Positions 27,198 through 37,612 of a DNA stretch of 64,000 bases are shown here, piece after piece. The stretch covers positions 1 through 64,000 of the forward strand of contig JAQGIP010000037.1 of NCBI GenBank assembly GCA_028291055.1, in the 5' to 3' direction. This DNA is from Caulobacter sp. (GTDB lineage: Bacteria; Pseudomonadota; Alphaproteobacteria; Caulobacterales; Caulobacteraceae). A model generated the notes under the pieces. That model did no database searches. It was not told the origin of the DNA and saw only the letters and a program-made list of their open reading frames with translations. Position numbers and translations under genes: made by a program. Each line of letters opens with the position of its first letter. Positions within the stretch are counted from its first letter, which is position 1.

Positions 27198-27704
27198 ATG
27201 TCCAAATTCCTCCTGAGCTTGACCGCCGCCGCCGCCCTCATGGGCGGCCAAGCCTTCGCGGCGCCCGCGGCAAAGACGGCGCCGCCCGTCGAAAGCACTC
27301 AATCCGCGCCCCCGGCCACGACGCCCGCGGCTCCCGCGCCGACCGCGCCGGCCCCCACGACCCCGACTCCGAGCGATCCGGCCACGACCGATCAGACCAC
27401 GACACCGCCGTCCGCCCCGGCGACGACGCCCGCGCCCACCGGTGCGGCGACCGATACCTCGACCTCGGCGCCGGCCGCCCATGGCATCGTCCAGGCAGGT
27501 CTGCCGGTGAAGGATAACACCGGCGCCGTGATCGGCTCGATCGCCGAGGTGAAGACCGATCCCGCGGGCAAGAACATGGTGACCATCAAGATGGGTTCGC
27601 AAAGCTTCGCGGTCGAAGCCGGCAAGCTGGTGGTCGACAACGGCGTGGCGACGATCAACACCACCCAAAAGGACCTGGAAGCCATGCTGGCGCCCAAGAA
27701 GTAG
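27198..27704 (+). CDS. Exported protein with Pro/Thr/Ala-rich linker and small PRC-barrel-like domain
   Basis: 168 aa. A signal peptide (MSKFLLSLTAAAALMGGQAFAA, cut near residue 22) leads into a roughly 70-residue Pro/Thr/Ala-rich stretch, then a compact C-terminal domain beginning GLPVKDNTGAVIGSIAEV. That segment resembles a short PRC-barrel, but the assignment is tentative. A GGAGAG ribosome site precedes the ATG and a strong terminator follows. The linker suggests anchoring at a distance in the periplasm. Function unknown. Confidence 0.75.
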   Translation: MSKFLLSLTAAAALMGGQAFAAPAAKTAPPVESTQSAPPATTPAAPAPTAPAPTTPTPSDPATTDQTTTPPSAPATTPAPTGAATDTSTSAPAAHGIVQAGLPVKDNTGAVIGSIAEVKTDPAGKNMVTIKMGSQSFAVEAGKLVVDNGVATINTTQKDLEAMLAPKK

Positions 27705-27731
27705 CCGCCGGCCTTCCCGTCTGAGCTAACA

Positions 27732-27762
27732 GCGCCGCCCTCCACGGGGCGGCGTTTCTTTG
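27732..27762 (+). terminator. Intrinsic terminator after the exported protein gene
   Basis: CGCCGCCC and GGGGCGGCG form a stem with a TCCAC-centred loop, followed by TTTCTTT. It lies about 30 bases after the stop codon, before the convergent hflX stop. Confidence 0.85.
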
Positions 27763-27764
27763 CG

Positions 27765-29084
27765 CTATCGGGCGGCGTCGACCAGCAAGGCTTCGGGGTG
27801 CAGCCGTTCGAAGCGGCCGATAGCCTGGGCGTCGAGGCGGGCCGAGACCCAGACCCCGCCGTCATCCTGTTCCACGCGCTCGACGATGCGGCCGTTGCGG
27901 TAGAGCCAGGCCAGGGCCTTGCCGTCGCCGGCCGGCAGCACGATGCCCACGGGCACGGCGTTGTCGATCAGCCCGCCCAGCCTCTCCAGCAGCGCCTTGC
28001 AGCCCTCGCCGGTTATCGCGGACACGGGCGAGGCGTCGGCGCGTTTGGCCTCTCCCAGCACCTCCTCGCGCCGGTCCTCGGAAACGAGGTCGATCTTGTT
28101 CCAGGCCTCGATCAGCACCCGTTCCTTCTCGGCGGTGACGCCGAGTTCGCTCAGCACCTTTTCCACATCGGCCGCCTGGGCGTCGCTGTCGGGGCCGGCG
28201 ATGTCGCGCACATGCACGACGACGTCGGCTTCCTGAACCTCCTCCAGCGTGGCGCGGAAGGCCTCGACCAGTTCGTGCGGCAGGTCGGAGATGAAGCCCA
28301 CGGTGTCCGACAGGATGGCGGGTCGGCCATCGGGCAGTTTCACGGTGCGCAGGGTCGGGTCCAGGGTCGCGAACAGCATGTCCTGGGCCAGGACGGTGGC
28401 CTCCGTCAGGCGGTTGAACAGGGTCGACTTGCCGGCGTTGGTGTAGCCGACCAGCGCGATGGTCGGATAGGGCGTGCGCTTGCGCGCCGCGCGATGCAGG
28501 CCGCGCGTACGGCGCACCTCCACCAGCTCCTTCTTCAGCCGGCCCATCTTGTCGGCCAAAAGGCGGCGGTCGGTCTCGATCTGGGTTTCGCCGGGGCCGC
28601 CCATGACGCCGAAGCCGCCGCGCTGGCGTTCCAGGTGGGTCCAGGTGCGCACCAGCCGCGAACGCTCGTAGTTGAGCCGCGCCAGTTCGACCTGCAGCTT
28701 GCCTTCCCGGGTCCGCGCCCGGCGCGCGAATATCTCCAGGATCAGGCCGGTGCGGTCGATGACCTTGGCAGCCCAAGCCTTTTCCAGGTTGCGCTGCTGG
28801 ACCGGCGTCAGCTGATCGTCGACGACGACGACATCCAGTTCCTCGACCTCGATCAGCAGGCGCAGTTCCTCGACCCGCCCCTTGCCGAACAGGGTGGCGG
28901 GGGTGACCTGGCGCAGGGGCGAAACCAGCGTTTCGCGCACCTCCAGATCGAGCGCCATCGCCAGGCCCACCGCTTCGGCGAGCCTGGCCTTCGGATCTCT
29001 CGCATCGGACGCGTGCGGTCTTACGGGGTGGACGACCAGCGCCGTCTGGACGGCGGGGGTCCTATCGGTGGGGCTTCGGCTCAC
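27765..29084 (-). CDS. hflX: GTPase HflX
   Basis: 439 aa, GTP-binding ribosome-associated protein that splits or rescues stalled ribosomes. It has the N-terminal HflX domain with [19 protein letters not shown], the glycine-rich [19 protein letters not shown] segment, and G-motifs [17 protein letters not shown] (G1), [10 protein letters not shown] (G3) and NKID (G4). The GTG start overlaps the hfq stop (GTGA), so the two are translated together. It is the last gene of the dusB-ntr-hfq block. Confidence 0.95.
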   Translation of the reverse strand: MSRSPTDRTPAVQTALVVHPVRPHASDARDPKARLAEAVGLAMALDLEVRETLVSPLRQVTPATLFGKGRVEELRLLIEVEELDVVVVDDQLTPVQQRNLEKAWAAKVIDRTGLILEIFARRARTREGKLQVELARLNYERSRLVRTWTHLERQRGGFGVMGGPGETQIETDRRLLADKMGRLKKELVEVRRTRGLHRAARKRTPYPTIALVGYTNAGKSTLFNRLTEATVLAQDMLFATLDPTLRTVKLPDGRPAILSDTVGFISDLPHELVEAFRATLEEVQEADVVVHVRDIAGPDSDAQAADVEKVLSELGVTAEKERVLIEAWNKIDLVSEDRREEVLGEAKRADASPVSAITGEGCKALLERLGGLIDNAVPVGIVLPAGDGKALAWLYRNGRIVERVEQDDGGVWVSARLDAQAIGRFERLHPEALLVDAAR

Positions 29085-29326
29085 TCGTCGTCCTGGTCAG
29101 CGGGTTCGTAGAGCTGAACCGGCTGGGCGGGCATGATGGTGGAAATGGCGTGCTTATAGACCAGTTGCGACTGGCCATCGCGGCGGAGCAGGACACAGAA
29201 ATTGTCGAACCAGCTGACCACGCCCTGCAGCTTGACGCCGTTGACGAGGAAGATGGTGAGCGGCGTCTTGGCCTTGCGCACGCTGTTGAGGAAGGTGTCC
29301 TGGAGGTTTTGTTTCTTATCGGTCAC
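29081..29326 (-). CDS. hfq: RNA chaperone Hfq
   Basis: 81 aa. It has the Sm1 motif region [20 protein letters not shown] then [20 protein letters not shown], and the Sm2 motif [10 protein letters not shown]. Hfq hexamers pair small RNAs with mRNAs. The C-terminal tail is short and acidic, as in alphaproteobacteria. The start is GTG preceded by AGAGGGG seven bases upstream; a longer frame is not supported. It overlaps hflX by four bases. Confidence 0.96.
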   Translation of the reverse strand: MTDKKQNLQDTFLNSVRKAKTPLTIFLVNGVKLQGVVSWFDNFCVLLRRDGQSQLVYKHAISTIMPAQPVQLYEPADQDDE

Positions 29327-29436
29327 GGGGTTGCCCCTCTTCTTTTTTGGCCGGAGGACACAACGTCCTCCACACACAGTAGGTCGATGCTAGACACGCC
29401 CGCGTTGCAGCCGCAACGCAAACCCGCTGCCGAGCT

Positions 29437-30300
29437 TCAAATGGCGCGGTTTCGCGCTTCCTCGATATAGAGGGCCCTGAGCCGGCTTGCCACCGGTCCC
29501 ACGCAACCATTTCCAACGGGGGCGCCGTCGACGGCGATCACCGGCATGATCAGCGAGCCGGCGCCGCTGACGAAGACTTCCTTGGCGGCCTTGGCTTCGG
29601 CGGGCGTGAAGGGCCGCTGCTCGAACTTCAGGCCCTCGCGGTCGATCAGGTCCATCAGGGTATGGCGGGTGACCCCGCGCAGGATATTGGCGTTGGCGTC
29701 GCGGGTGCGCAGGACGCCGTCGGCATCGACGATCCAGGCGTTGGACGATGCGCCCTCGGTGACGAAGCCCAGGTCATCGACGAACCAGGCCTCATAGGCC
29801 CCCTTCTCCCGCGCCGCCTGCTTGGCCATCGCATTGGGAAGCAGGCCCACGGTCTTGATATCGCAGCGGCCCCAGCGGTTCTCCGGGGTGGTGATGACGG
29901 AGACACCCTTGGCGGCCTTGGCCTCGGCGCCCGCGCGGTCGATGGACTTGGCGGTGATGACGATGGCGGGCGGCGGAGCCGGGTCGGGGAAGGCGTGGTC
30001 GCGCTTGGCGACGCCGCGCGTGACCTGCAGATAGACCAGGCCGTTCTTCACGCGGTTGCGGCGCACGGCTTCGCGCAGCACCAGCGTCAGGGCCGCGCGG
30101 CCCATGGGAGGCTCGATGCGCAGCTCGCCCAGGCTGCGGGCCAGGCGCGCGAAGTGACCCTCGGCATCGGCCAGCTTGCCGTCCATCACGGCCCAGACCT
30201 CATAGATGCCGTCTGCCAGCTGATAGCCGCGGTCCTCGATATGCACGACCGCGTTGCGGTGCGGCACGAAGCGGCCGTTCACATAAGCCCAGCGCGACAT
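29437..30300 (-). CDS. D-amino-acid aminotransferase (class IV PLP enzyme)
   Basis: 287 aa. YVNGRFVPHRNAVVHIEDRG is the fold-type IV start, DIKTVGLLPNAMAKQAA contains the PLP Lys, and FVTEGASSNAWIVDADG has the cofactor Glu. It makes D-alanine or D-glutamate from keto acids for the cell wall. The start codon overlaps the ntrX stop by one base (TGATG). The gene commonly sits between ntrX and hfq in this group of bacteria. Confidence 0.93.
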   Translation of the reverse strand: MSRWAYVNGRFVPHRNAVVHIEDRGYQLADGIYEVWAVMDGKLADAEGHFARLARSLGELRIEPPMGRAALTLVLREAVRRNRVKNGLVYLQVTRGVAKRDHAFPDPAPPPAIVITAKSIDRAGAEAKAAKGVSVITTPENRWGRCDIKTVGLLPNAMAKQAAREKGAYEAWFVDDLGFVTEGASSNAWIVDADGVLRTRDANANILRGVTRHTLMDLIDREGLKFEQRPFTPAEAKAAKEVFVSGAGSLIMPVIAVDGAPVGNGCVGPVASRLRALYIEEARNRAI

Positions 30301-31688
30301 CAGACCTCTTCCTCCTCCGCCCGCTGGCCGGCGACGCCCAGGGATTTCAGCTTCCGGTGCAGGGCCGAACGCTCCATGCCGATGAAGGCGGCGGTGCGCG
30401 AAATATTGCCGCCGAACCGCAGGATCTGGGCGTTCAGATACTCCCGCTCGAACAGCTCGCGGGCCTCCCTCAGGGGGAGCGCGATGATCTTCTCCGCGCC
30501 GAGCGCGCCGCTCTGCACGCCGGACGGCGCCTCGGTGGGCAGCATGTCGGCGGTGATGATCTCACCGGGCTCGCCGCTGGCCAGGATCAGCATCCGCTCC
30601 ACATTGTTGCGCAGCTGGCGGATGTTGCCGGGCCAGGCGTGGACCTGCAGCGTGGCCAGGGCATCCTCGCCCAGCTTGCGGCGCGGCAGGCCGGTGGCTT
30701 CGGAGATGCGGTCGATGAAGTAGGCGATCAGCTCGGGGATGTCCTCGCGCCGCTCGGCCAGGGCGGGCACGCGAATGGGCACCACGTTGAGGCGGTGGAA
30801 CAGGTCCTCGCGGAAGCGTCCCGCCGCGATCTCTTCGCGCAGGTCACGGGAGGTGGAGGAGACGACGCGCACATCGACCTGGACGTCGTTGTCGCCGCCC
30901 ACCCGGCGGAAGCGCTGTTCGACCAGCACACGCAGGATGCGGCTCTGGGTCTCGCGGGGCATCTCGGCCACCTCGTCGAGATAGAGGGTGCCGCCGTGGG
31001 CGCGTTCGAAGACGCCGATCTTGCGGGGGCGCCCGCCCTCTCCTTCCTCGCCGAACAGTTCGCTGTCCATCCGCTCGGGCGCCATGCCGGCGGCGGTCAG
31101 CGCCACGAACTCGCCCTTGGCGCGCTGGCTGGCGCCGTGGATGAGGCGCGCGACCATCTCCTTGCCCGAGCCGGGCGGGCCGGCGATCAGCACGCGGCTG
31201 TTGGCGGAAGACACCTTGGCCACCAGTTGTCGCAGTTGCTGGGCGGCGGCGGAGCGGCCGATGAAGCCGTCGGGGGTCAGGGTCTGGGTGCGCAGGCGGC
31301 GGTTTTCGCGGCGCAGGCTGGCGGATTCGAGCGCGCGCTCGACGATCATCAGCAGCCGGTCGGACTTGAAGGGCTTTTCCAGGAACTCATAGGCGCCGCG
31401 CTTGATGGCGGAGACGGCGGTTTCGATGTTGCCGTGACCGGAGATCATGATCACCGGCAGGTCGGCGTCGAGGGTCTTGACCAGGTCGAGCAGTTCCAGC
31501 CCGTCCATGCCCCCGCCCTGCATCCAGATGTCGAGCACCAGCAGCGCGGGTTTGCGCGCGCGGATGGCGGCCAGCGCCTGTTCGCTGTCGGCGGCCATGC
31601 GCACGGCATAGCCCTCGTCGGAGAGGATGCCGGACACCAGCTCGCGGATATCGGTCTCGTCGTCGACCACAAGAACATCAGCCGCCAT
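30300..31688 (-). CDS. ntrX: Nitrogen regulation response regulator NtrX
   Basis: 462 aa. The receiver domain has phospho-acceptor Asp near residue 53 (LLVLDIWMQGGG). The AAA+ domain has Walker A AGPPGSGKEMVARLIHG and Walker B GGTLYLDEVAEMP; the C-terminal Fis-like helix-turn-helix is GGNISRTAAFIGMERSALHR. The sigma-54 contact loop normally GAFTGA is absent: the segment is FGEEGEGGRPRKIG. This suggests it acts without driving sigma-54 open-complex formation. Partner of NtrY just upstream, nine bases away. Confidence 0.95.
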   Translation of the reverse strand: MAADVLVVDDETDIRELVSGILSDEGYAVRMAADSEQALAAIRARKPALLVLDIWMQGGGMDGLELLDLVKTLDADLPVIMISGHGNIETAVSAIKRGAYEFLEKPFKSDRLLMIVERALESASLRRENRRLRTQTLTPDGFIGRSAAAQQLRQLVAKVSSANSRVLIAGPPGSGKEMVARLIHGASQRAKGEFVALTAAGMAPERMDSELFGEEGEGGRPRKIGVFERAHGGTLYLDEVAEMPRETQSRILRVLVEQRFRRVGGDNDVQVDVRVVSSTSRDLREEIAAGRFREDLFHRLNVVPIRVPALAERREDIPELIAYFIDRISEATGLPRRKLGEDALATLQVHAWPGNIRQLRNNVERMLILASGEPGEIITADMLPTEAPSGVQSGALGAEKIIALPLREARELFEREYLNAQILRFGGNISRTAAFIGMERSALHRKLKSLGVAGQRAEEEEV

Positions 31689-31697
31689 ATCGCCTCC

Positions 31698-33908
31698 TCA
31701 TTCCGCCGCCGTTGCATCAGCGGCGGTCGGAACCGCGCTGAGGCTTTGGGCATGGAACCGCAGGCTCGCCTGAGCGCCGCGTCCCTCTGGAGCATCGGCC
31801 AGGATCAGGTCCCCGCCGTGCTCTTCCATGATCCGTTTGACGATCGCCAGGCCCAGGCCCGTGCCCTTTTCCCGCGTCGTCACATAGGGTTCGGTGAGCC
31901 GTTCGCGGTCGCGCGTCGGCAGGCCCACACCGTTATCGATGACGTCGAAGCTGACGCCGCCGCCTTCCGTATCCAGCCGCGCCAGGATGCGGCCCTTGGG
32001 CTGCGGCGTGGTGGCCAGCGGCCGCGCACTGATCGACTCCGCGGCGTTCTTCAGGATGTTGGCCAGCGCCTGGCCGATCATGCGCGCATCGCCGCTGAGG
32101 ATGACGCCGTGCGGCGGCTCCTCCATCTCCACGTCGATCTCGGGGCTGGCGACGCGTTGGGCGAACACCGACTGGCGCAGCAACTCGGCCGCGTCGATAG
32201 GGCCGAAGCGCGGTGCGGGCATGCGGGCGAAGGCGGAGAACTCGTCGACCATGCGGCCGATGTCGCCGACCTGACGGATGATGGTGTCCGTACAGCGGTC
32301 GAAGGTCTCGATATCGCTGACGATTTCCTTGCGATACTTGCGCCGCAGACGCTCCGCCGACAGCTGGATCGGGGTCAGCGGGTTCTTGATCTCGTGGGCG
32401 ATGCGGCGCGCCACATCCTTCCACGCCGCGTTGCGCTGGGCGGCCAGCAGGCGGGTGATGTCGTCGAAGGTCAGCACCAGGCCATCGGTGGACAGCCCCG
32501 TGGCGCGCACCCGCAGGCGGCGTGTCTCGGCGGCGCGGGCGACATCGACCTCCTGCTCGGCTTCCGCGCCCGTGTCACGGGCCTCCTGGGCCACCGAGGC
32601 CAGTTCCGGCGCGGCCTCGGCCAGGGTGCGGCCGAGCGCCTGGCCGGGCGCGAGATCGAGCAGCACGGCGGCCTGCAGGTTGAAGGCGGAGATACGGCCT
32701 TCGGCGTCGAGCCCCAGCACCCCGGCGCTGACGCCGGACAGCACGGTTTCAATGAACTGCCGCCGCGAATCCGCCTCGTCGCCGGCGGCTTTCAGGGCCG
32801 TCTGCTGACTCTGAAGATCATGCGTCATCCTGTTGAAAGCATGGGACAAGACGGCGATTTCCTGGCTGTCGCCCTCGGCGTCCACCCGGGCGGTCAGGTC
32901 GCCGGATGACACCCGGCCCGCCGCCTCGACCAGCCTCGCCACGGGGCCGGCGACGCGGTCGGCGGCCGACATGCCCAGCCAGACGGCGCCGACCAGCAGC
33001 AGCAGCGCGGTTTCCACATAGCTGAAACCGAAGGCCAGCTGCAGGCGCACCTGGTTTTGCGCCGACTCACGGAAGGCGTTCAGCGACCCCTCGGCCTTGC
33101 GCAGCTGGCCGATGATGCCGGAGCCCAGGGGGCGGCTGATGTAGAGGTAGGCGTCCGGATAGTTGGTCAGCTTGTAAAGCGCGCGCTCCAGGTCGGAGGA
33201 GACCAGCACATCGCCGGTGTTGGCGGCCTGGAAGCTGGCGGGCGGCGGGGCCAGGAAGGGCGTGGAATTATCCACCTCGGCGCGCGCCAGGACGCGGCCC
33301 TCATGGTCGATCAGATAAACGCCGCTGAAGCCGTGATAGGAAGCCTGGACCGCCAGGAAGCGGCTGAACTGGACGGGCGTGGCCTTCAGGCCCCCGGCCG
33401 CCTGGTTGACGTCCAGGCCCATGGTCAGCACGTGGCTGCCCACATACTCGCTCTGTTCGTGGACGTAGGAGCGGGCCACGTCGGCGGCGTTCTCCACGAC
33501 CGTGTGGACCTTTTCGCTGAGCCAGCTCTGCACGCCCCGGGTGACCAGCACCCCGAAGAACAGCGCCACGACCAGGGCCGGCACCACGGCCGCCACGGCG
33601 AACAGGGAAACGAAGCGCAGGCGCAGCTTGGCGCCGGCATCGTTGGAATCCAGCAGGCGCAGCACGCGGCCGACGACGAGGCCCGCCACCACCAGGATCA
33701 ACACCATGTTGAAGCCCAGCAGGATCAATATGCCCTGGCTCGCGGTGGCGACCGAACCGGTGGTGGGCGGCGAGGAGGCGAGCGCCACGCCGGCGATGGT
33801 GAGGATGGTGGCCAGCGCATAGCCGCCACCCAGCAGCGCGCGGGACTCGCCGAGAGTCCGCGCGAAGCTTGAAAAACGGCCGGGACTGGCAGGCTCGGAG
33901 AACGCCAT
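31698..33908 (-). CDS. ntrY: Nitrogen/redox sensor histidine kinase NtrY
   Basis: 736 aa. Several N-terminal membrane helices (residues about 20-115) flank a large periplasmic/extracytoplasmic part, then a further helix near 290, a HAMP domain (RLVEAAGRVSSGDLTARVDA), a PAS-like domain and the kinase core with [18 protein letters not shown] (phospho-His) and GTGLGLAIVKRIMEEHGGD. It phosphorylates NtrX. The start ATG (MAFSEP) is preferred to an upstream TTG. Confidence 0.94.
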   Translation of the reverse strand: MAFSEPASPGRFSSFARTLGESRALLGGGYALATILTIAGVALASSPPTTGSVATASQGILILLGFNMVLILVVAGLVVGRVLRLLDSNDAGAKLRLRFVSLFAVAAVVPALVVALFFGVLVTRGVQSWLSEKVHTVVENAADVARSYVHEQSEYVGSHVLTMGLDVNQAAGGLKATPVQFSRFLAVQASYHGFSGVYLIDHEGRVLARAEVDNSTPFLAPPPASFQAANTGDVLVSSDLERALYKLTNYPDAYLYISRPLGSGIIGQLRKAEGSLNAFRESAQNQVRLQLAFGFSYVETALLLLVGAVWLGMSAADRVAGPVARLVEAAGRVSSGDLTARVDAEGDSQEIAVLSHAFNRMTHDLQSQQTALKAAGDEADSRRQFIETVLSGVSAGVLGLDAEGRISAFNLQAAVLLDLAPGQALGRTLAEAAPELASVAQEARDTGAEAEQEVDVARAAETRRLRVRATGLSTDGLVLTFDDITRLLAAQRNAAWKDVARRIAHEIKNPLTPIQLSAERLRRKYRKEIVSDIETFDRCTDTIIRQVGDIGRMVDEFSAFARMPAPRFGPIDAAELLRQSVFAQRVASPEIDVEMEEPPHGVILSGDARMIGQALANILKNAAESISARPLATTPQPKGRILARLDTEGGGVSFDVIDNGVGLPTRDRERLTEPYVTTREKGTGLGLAIVKRIMEEHGGDLILADAPEGRGAQASLRFHAQSLSAVPTAADATAAE

Positions 33909-33971
33909 GCGCCGACCGTAAGGGCGAGTGTGCCCCAAAATCAACAGTGATGTGGCCAGTATGGCGCAGTT

Positions 33972-35396
33972 TTAACGTTTGACGCCTCGGGTCATCTCGA
34001 CCCCCAGGTCCTGGATCTTCTTGCGCAGGGTGTTGCGGTTCAAGCCCAGGATCTCCGCCGCCCGCACCTGATTGCCGCGCGTGGCCGACAGGGTCAGCTG
34101 GATCAGCGGACGCTCCATCTCTTCCAGAACGCGGTCATAGAGGCCGGCCGGGGGTACGCCGTCGGGCTGGTCTGCGAAGTAGGAGGCCAGGTGGCGTTCG
34201 ATGAGACTCGAGAGGGTGACCGGCCCGGTGTCGCCGGGCTGGGGCGTGGTGTGTTCCTGCAGCTCGCGCTCGATGATGCGGGCGCTGATCAACTCCTCGC
34301 CATACAGGGCGCAGACGCGGCGGATGAGGTTTTCCAGCTCACGGACGTTACCGGGCCAGGCGTGGGTCTTCATCCGCTCCAGGGCCGACTGGTCGATGGT
34401 CTTGGAGGGCAGGCCTTCGCGGGCGGCGCGCAGCAGGAAGGAGCGGGCCAGGTCCGGGATGTCTTCGGTGCGGTCGCGCAGCGGCGGCAGGCGGATGGGC
34501 GCGACGTTGAGGCGGAAGAAGAGGTCTTCGCGGAACAGGCCCTGCTGGATGAGGGCGCGCAGATCGCGGTTGGTGGCGGCGATGACGCGGACGTTGGGCC
34601 GCCGGCCGGTCTTGGGGTTGAGGGCGGGCTCGGTGCCGTCGATGACGCGCAGCAGGCGGGTCTGGGCATCGAGCGGCATGTCGCCGATCTCGTCGAGGAA
34701 GAGGGTGCCGCCATCGGCCTCCACCAGCTTGCCCGAATCCCCCTCGCCTCGCCCGAACAGTTCGGTCTCCACGCGTTCGCGCGGCACGGCGGCCAGGTTG
34801 ATGACCACGAACTTGCCGTCGCGGCGGCGGCCGAGGTCGTGGAGGGCGCGCGCGACCAACTCCTTGCCGGTTCCGCTCTCGCCGAGGATCAACACCGTCA
34901 GGTCGGCGCCGACCAGCCGCGCGATGGTGCGGTAGACCTCCTGCATGGGCCCGGAGCGGCCGATCAGCGGCAGGCGCTCGTCGCGTATGGCGCGCGCCTG
35001 GGCCTTGGAGGCCTCGGCGTCGGCGGGCCGCAGCAGGGCGCGGCGCGCGGCCGCGGTCATGTCGTCGAGGTCGAAGGGCTTGGAGATGTATTCAAAGGCG
35101 CCGGCGTCGGCGGCGTTGACGGCGGTCAGCAGGGTGTTCTGGGCGCTCATCACGATGATGGGCAGCTTGGGGCGTTCTTTGCGGATGCGGGGCAGCACGT
35201 CGAAGACGTTCTCGTCGGGCATGACCACGTCGGTGATCACCAGGTCGCCCTCGCCGTCCGAGCACCACTTCAGCAGGGTGGTGGCGTTGCCGGTGGCCCG
35301 CACCTGATAGCCCAGGCGGGTGAAGGCCTGGCTCAGCACCAGCCGGATGGAGCTGTCGTCGTCGGCGATCAGGATCTTCTTGCTGGCGGCGTTCAT
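33972..35396 (-). CDS. ntrC: Nitrogen regulation response regulator NtrC
   Basis: 474 aa. Receiver Asp near residue 56 ([14 protein letters not shown]); AAA+ domain with [19 protein letters not shown] and [14 protein letters not shown]-terminal Fis domain [20 protein letters not shown]. Where enteric NtrC has GAFTGA, this protein reads [14 protein letters not shown], so the loop that grips sigma-54 is missing. Caulobacter NtrC is also known to lack it. Encoded immediately after ntrB with no spacer. Confidence 0.95.
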   Translation of the reverse strand: MNAASKKILIADDDSSIRLVLSQAFTRLGYQVRATGNATTLLKWCSDGEGDLVITDVVMPDENVFDVLPRIRKERPKLPIIVMSAQNTLLTAVNAADAGAFEYISKPFDLDDMTAAARRALLRPADAEASKAQARAIRDERLPLIGRSGPMQEVYRTIARLVGADLTVLILGESGTGKELVARALHDLGRRRDGKFVVINLAAVPRERVETELFGRGEGDSGKLVEADGGTLFLDEIGDMPLDAQTRLLRVIDGTEPALNPKTGRRPNVRVIAATNRDLRALIQQGLFREDLFFRLNVAPIRLPPLRDRTEDIPDLARSFLLRAAREGLPSKTIDQSALERMKTHAWPGNVRELENLIRRVCALYGEELISARIIERELQEHTTPQPGDTGPVTLSSLIERHLASYFADQPDGVPPAGLYDRVLEEMERPLIQLTLSATRGNQVRAAEILGLNRNTLRKKIQDLGVEMTRGVKR

Positions 35397-36512
35397 CTAG
35401 GACGCGTCTCCGGGAGCGACTGGCAACAGGACCCGGAACACGGTGCGTCCGGGCTCGGATTCGAAATCGATCAGGCCGCCATGGCTGGCGACCAGCTTGG
35501 TCACGAGAGCGAGGCCGAGGCCGGCCCCGTGGCTCTTGGACGTGACGAAGGGCTGGAACAGGTCTTCGCGCAGGTGGTCGGGCACGCCCGGGCCGTTGTC
35601 GATGACGCGGATCTCCAGCGGCGCGCCCTTCAGGGTGCGGCCGTCGGCGCCGCGCACGCGCACGCCCTGGCGCCAGGCGGTGTAGATGGCGACCTCGCCC
35701 CGGCCATCGCCGCGCCCGTGCGCCGCCTCGGCGGCGTTCTTCACCAGGTTGAGGAAGATCTGGATCAGCTGATCCTCATCGCCCCAGGCGTCGGGCAGAG
35801 AGGGGTCGTAGGTTTCGCGCAGCAGCAGGCCGTCGGCGACGCCGTTGGCGGCTAGCGCGCGGACGCGGTCGAGGACCTGGTGGATGTTGACGCCGCCGCG
35901 CTCGGTGATGGCGTCGTCGGAGAAGGCCTCCATGCGGTCCACCAGGCGGCGGATGCGGTCGGTCTCGTCGACGATCAGCTGGGCCAGGGGGGCGTCGTCG
36001 GCGGCGGCGCCGGCCTTCAGCAGCTGGGCCGCGCCCCGGATGCCGGCCAGGGGGTTCTTGATCTCATGGGCCAGCATGCGGCCCAGGCCCACCACGGAGC
36101 GCAGGCCCGCGGCGTCGGCGACGCGGTCGGGGGCGAGCGCGCCGCCGCGCACATGCAGGGTCAGCAGCACCGAGCCGTCGCCCAGGGGGGCGGCCGCGCC
36201 GTCGGCATGGAAGGGCGGATGGCCGAACAGGCTGATCTCGACGTCGTGTTCGCGCACCCGCGCACCCTCCGCCAGGGCCCGGTTGAGCAGCGACACCAGG
36301 GCGGAGCCGGCCGGCAGGGCGGCGCGGAAACGGCCCCGGGCCAGCAGGGCCAGACCCTGGCCGAACAGAGCCTCGGCGGCTTCGTTGACGGCGACCAGGG
36401 CGCCCTGCCCATCCACCACCAGGGCGGGGGCGGGGCTCATGTCGAAGGCGGCGGCCTTCAGCAGGTCGAGATTGGCGGCCGGCAGGCGGGGGTTGTGGTT
36501 TGGTCCGGTCAT
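35397..36512 (-). CDS. ntrB: Nitrogen regulation sensor kinase NtrB
   Basis: 371 aa, cytoplasmic. A PAS-like N-terminus (residues about 25-130, [20 protein letters not shown]) is followed by the H-box [19 protein letters not shown] and ATP-binding motifs [19 protein letters not shown]. It phosphorylates NtrC according to PII/nitrogen status. The ATG at 36512 overlaps the dusB stop (ATGA), so it is translationally coupled to dusB. Confidence 0.95.
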   Translation of the reverse strand: MTGPNHNPRLPAANLDLLKAAAFDMSPAPALVVDGQGALVAVNEAAEALFGQGLALLARGRFRAALPAGSALVSLLNRALAEGARVREHDVEISLFGHPPFHADGAAAPLGDGSVLLTLHVRGGALAPDRVADAAGLRSVVGLGRMLAHEIKNPLAGIRGAAQLLKAGAAADDAPLAQLIVDETDRIRRLVDRMEAFSDDAITERGGVNIHQVLDRVRALAANGVADGLLLRETYDPSLPDAWGDEDQLIQIFLNLVKNAAEAAHGRGDGRGEVAIYTAWRQGVRVRGADGRTLKGAPLEIRVIDNGPGVPDHLREDLFQPFVTSKSHGAGLGLALVTKLVASHGGLIDFESEPGRTVFRVLLPVAPGDAS

Positions 36513-37513
36513 GCCGCCAACCTCTCGTCCGATGAGGTCCACAGCGCGGTCAGGGCGGCCTCGATCTCGGCGGCGTCGGTGAGTTGGCACAGGCGCGCGC
36601 GGGCCTCGCGGCGGGTGTCGGCGTCCGCCGGCCAGGGCGCGGCCTCGACATAGGCGGCCAGGTGCTTGCGGAACATCTTCAGGCCGTGGCGGGGGCCGTA
36701 GAAGTCCAGGCTGTCGCGGAAATGGTCCAGCGCGATGGTCAGCCGTTCCTCGCGGCCCGGCGCGGTGTCGGCGCCGCCGTCGAGGCCGGCCTCCAGTTCG
36801 CGCGCGATCCAGGGGCGGCCATAGATGCCGCGTCCGATCATCACCGCGTCGGCGCCGGATTGCGCCAGGGCCTCACGCGCGGTGGCCAGGTCGATGATGT
36901 CGCCGTTGACGGTGACGGGCACGTCGACCGCGTCCTTGACCGCGCGCACGGCGGCCCAGTCGGCCCGGCCCTTGTAGAACTGGCAGCGGGTGCGGCCATG
37001 CACGGTGATGGCGCGGGCCCCGACGGCCACGGCGCGGGCGGCGAATTCAGCGGCGTTGCGGCTGTTGTCGTCCCAGCCCAGGCGCATCTTGACGGTGACA
37101 GGCACGGAGACGGCGTCCACGGCGGCGGCGACCAGGCGGGTGGCCAGGTCGAGGTCGCGCATCAGGGCGGAGCCGCATTGGGCGCCGGTGACTTCGCGGG
37201 CGGGACAGCCGAAGTTGAGGTCGATGATCTGGGCGCCCGCCTGCTCGGCCAGCACCGCGCCCCTGGCCATCAGCTCGGGATCGCGCCCGACCAGCTGCAT
37301 GACCATCAGCGGCAGGCCCTCGCCCATGGCGCGGCGCAGGACGTCGGGGCGGCCCTTGGCGAATTCGGCGCAGGCGACCATCTCGGTGGCCACATAGGGT
37401 GCGCCCTGCTTCACGGCGGCGCGCCGGAACGGCAGGTCGGAAACGCCGGTCATGGGTGCGATCCACACCCGCCCCGGCACCTTCACCCCGCCAATGTCGA
37501 GCGAACTGCTCAT
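36509..37513 (-). CDS. dusB: tRNA-dihydrouridine synthase DusB
   Basis: 334 aa, FMN-dependent reduction of uridine to dihydrouridine in t[18 protein letters not shown] is the N-terminal signature, and the catalytic Cys sits in [36 protein letters not shown] and VNGDI are further FMN-site segments. Its place ahead of ntrB matches the nifR3-ntrB arrangement of alphaproteobacteria. It is divergent from ispDF across 99 bases. Confidence 0.94.
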   Translation of the reverse strand: MSSSLDIGGVKVPGRVWIAPMTGVSDLPFRRAAVKQGAPYVATEMVACAEFAKGRPDVLRRAMGEGLPLMVMQLVGRDPELMARGAVLAEQAGAQIIDLNFGCPAREVTGAQCGSALMRDLDLATRLVAAAVDAVSVPVTVKMRLGWDDNSRNAAEFAARAVAVGARAITVHGRTRCQFYKGRADWAAVRAVKDAVDVPVTVNGDIIDLATAREALAQSGADAVMIGRGIYGRPWIARELEAGLDGGADTAPGREERLTIALDHFRDSLDFYGPRHGLKMFRKHLAAYVEAAPWPADADTRREARARLCQLTDAAEIEAALTALWTSSDERLAA

Positions 37514-37612
37514 TTTATGGTCACGTCCATCGCACTTTATTTGAGCAGGCTAGAGCTATTGTGCAGTGCGGTAAAGCCTGGACACCGCCAAACCGCCCAC
37601 TAAACAAGCGGC

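Noticed and set aside
30357-32909. 850-codon plus-strand open frame opposite ntrX and ntrY
   Set aside because: It is antisense to strongly supported genes, with Gly/Gln/Ala/His-rich composition and no motif.
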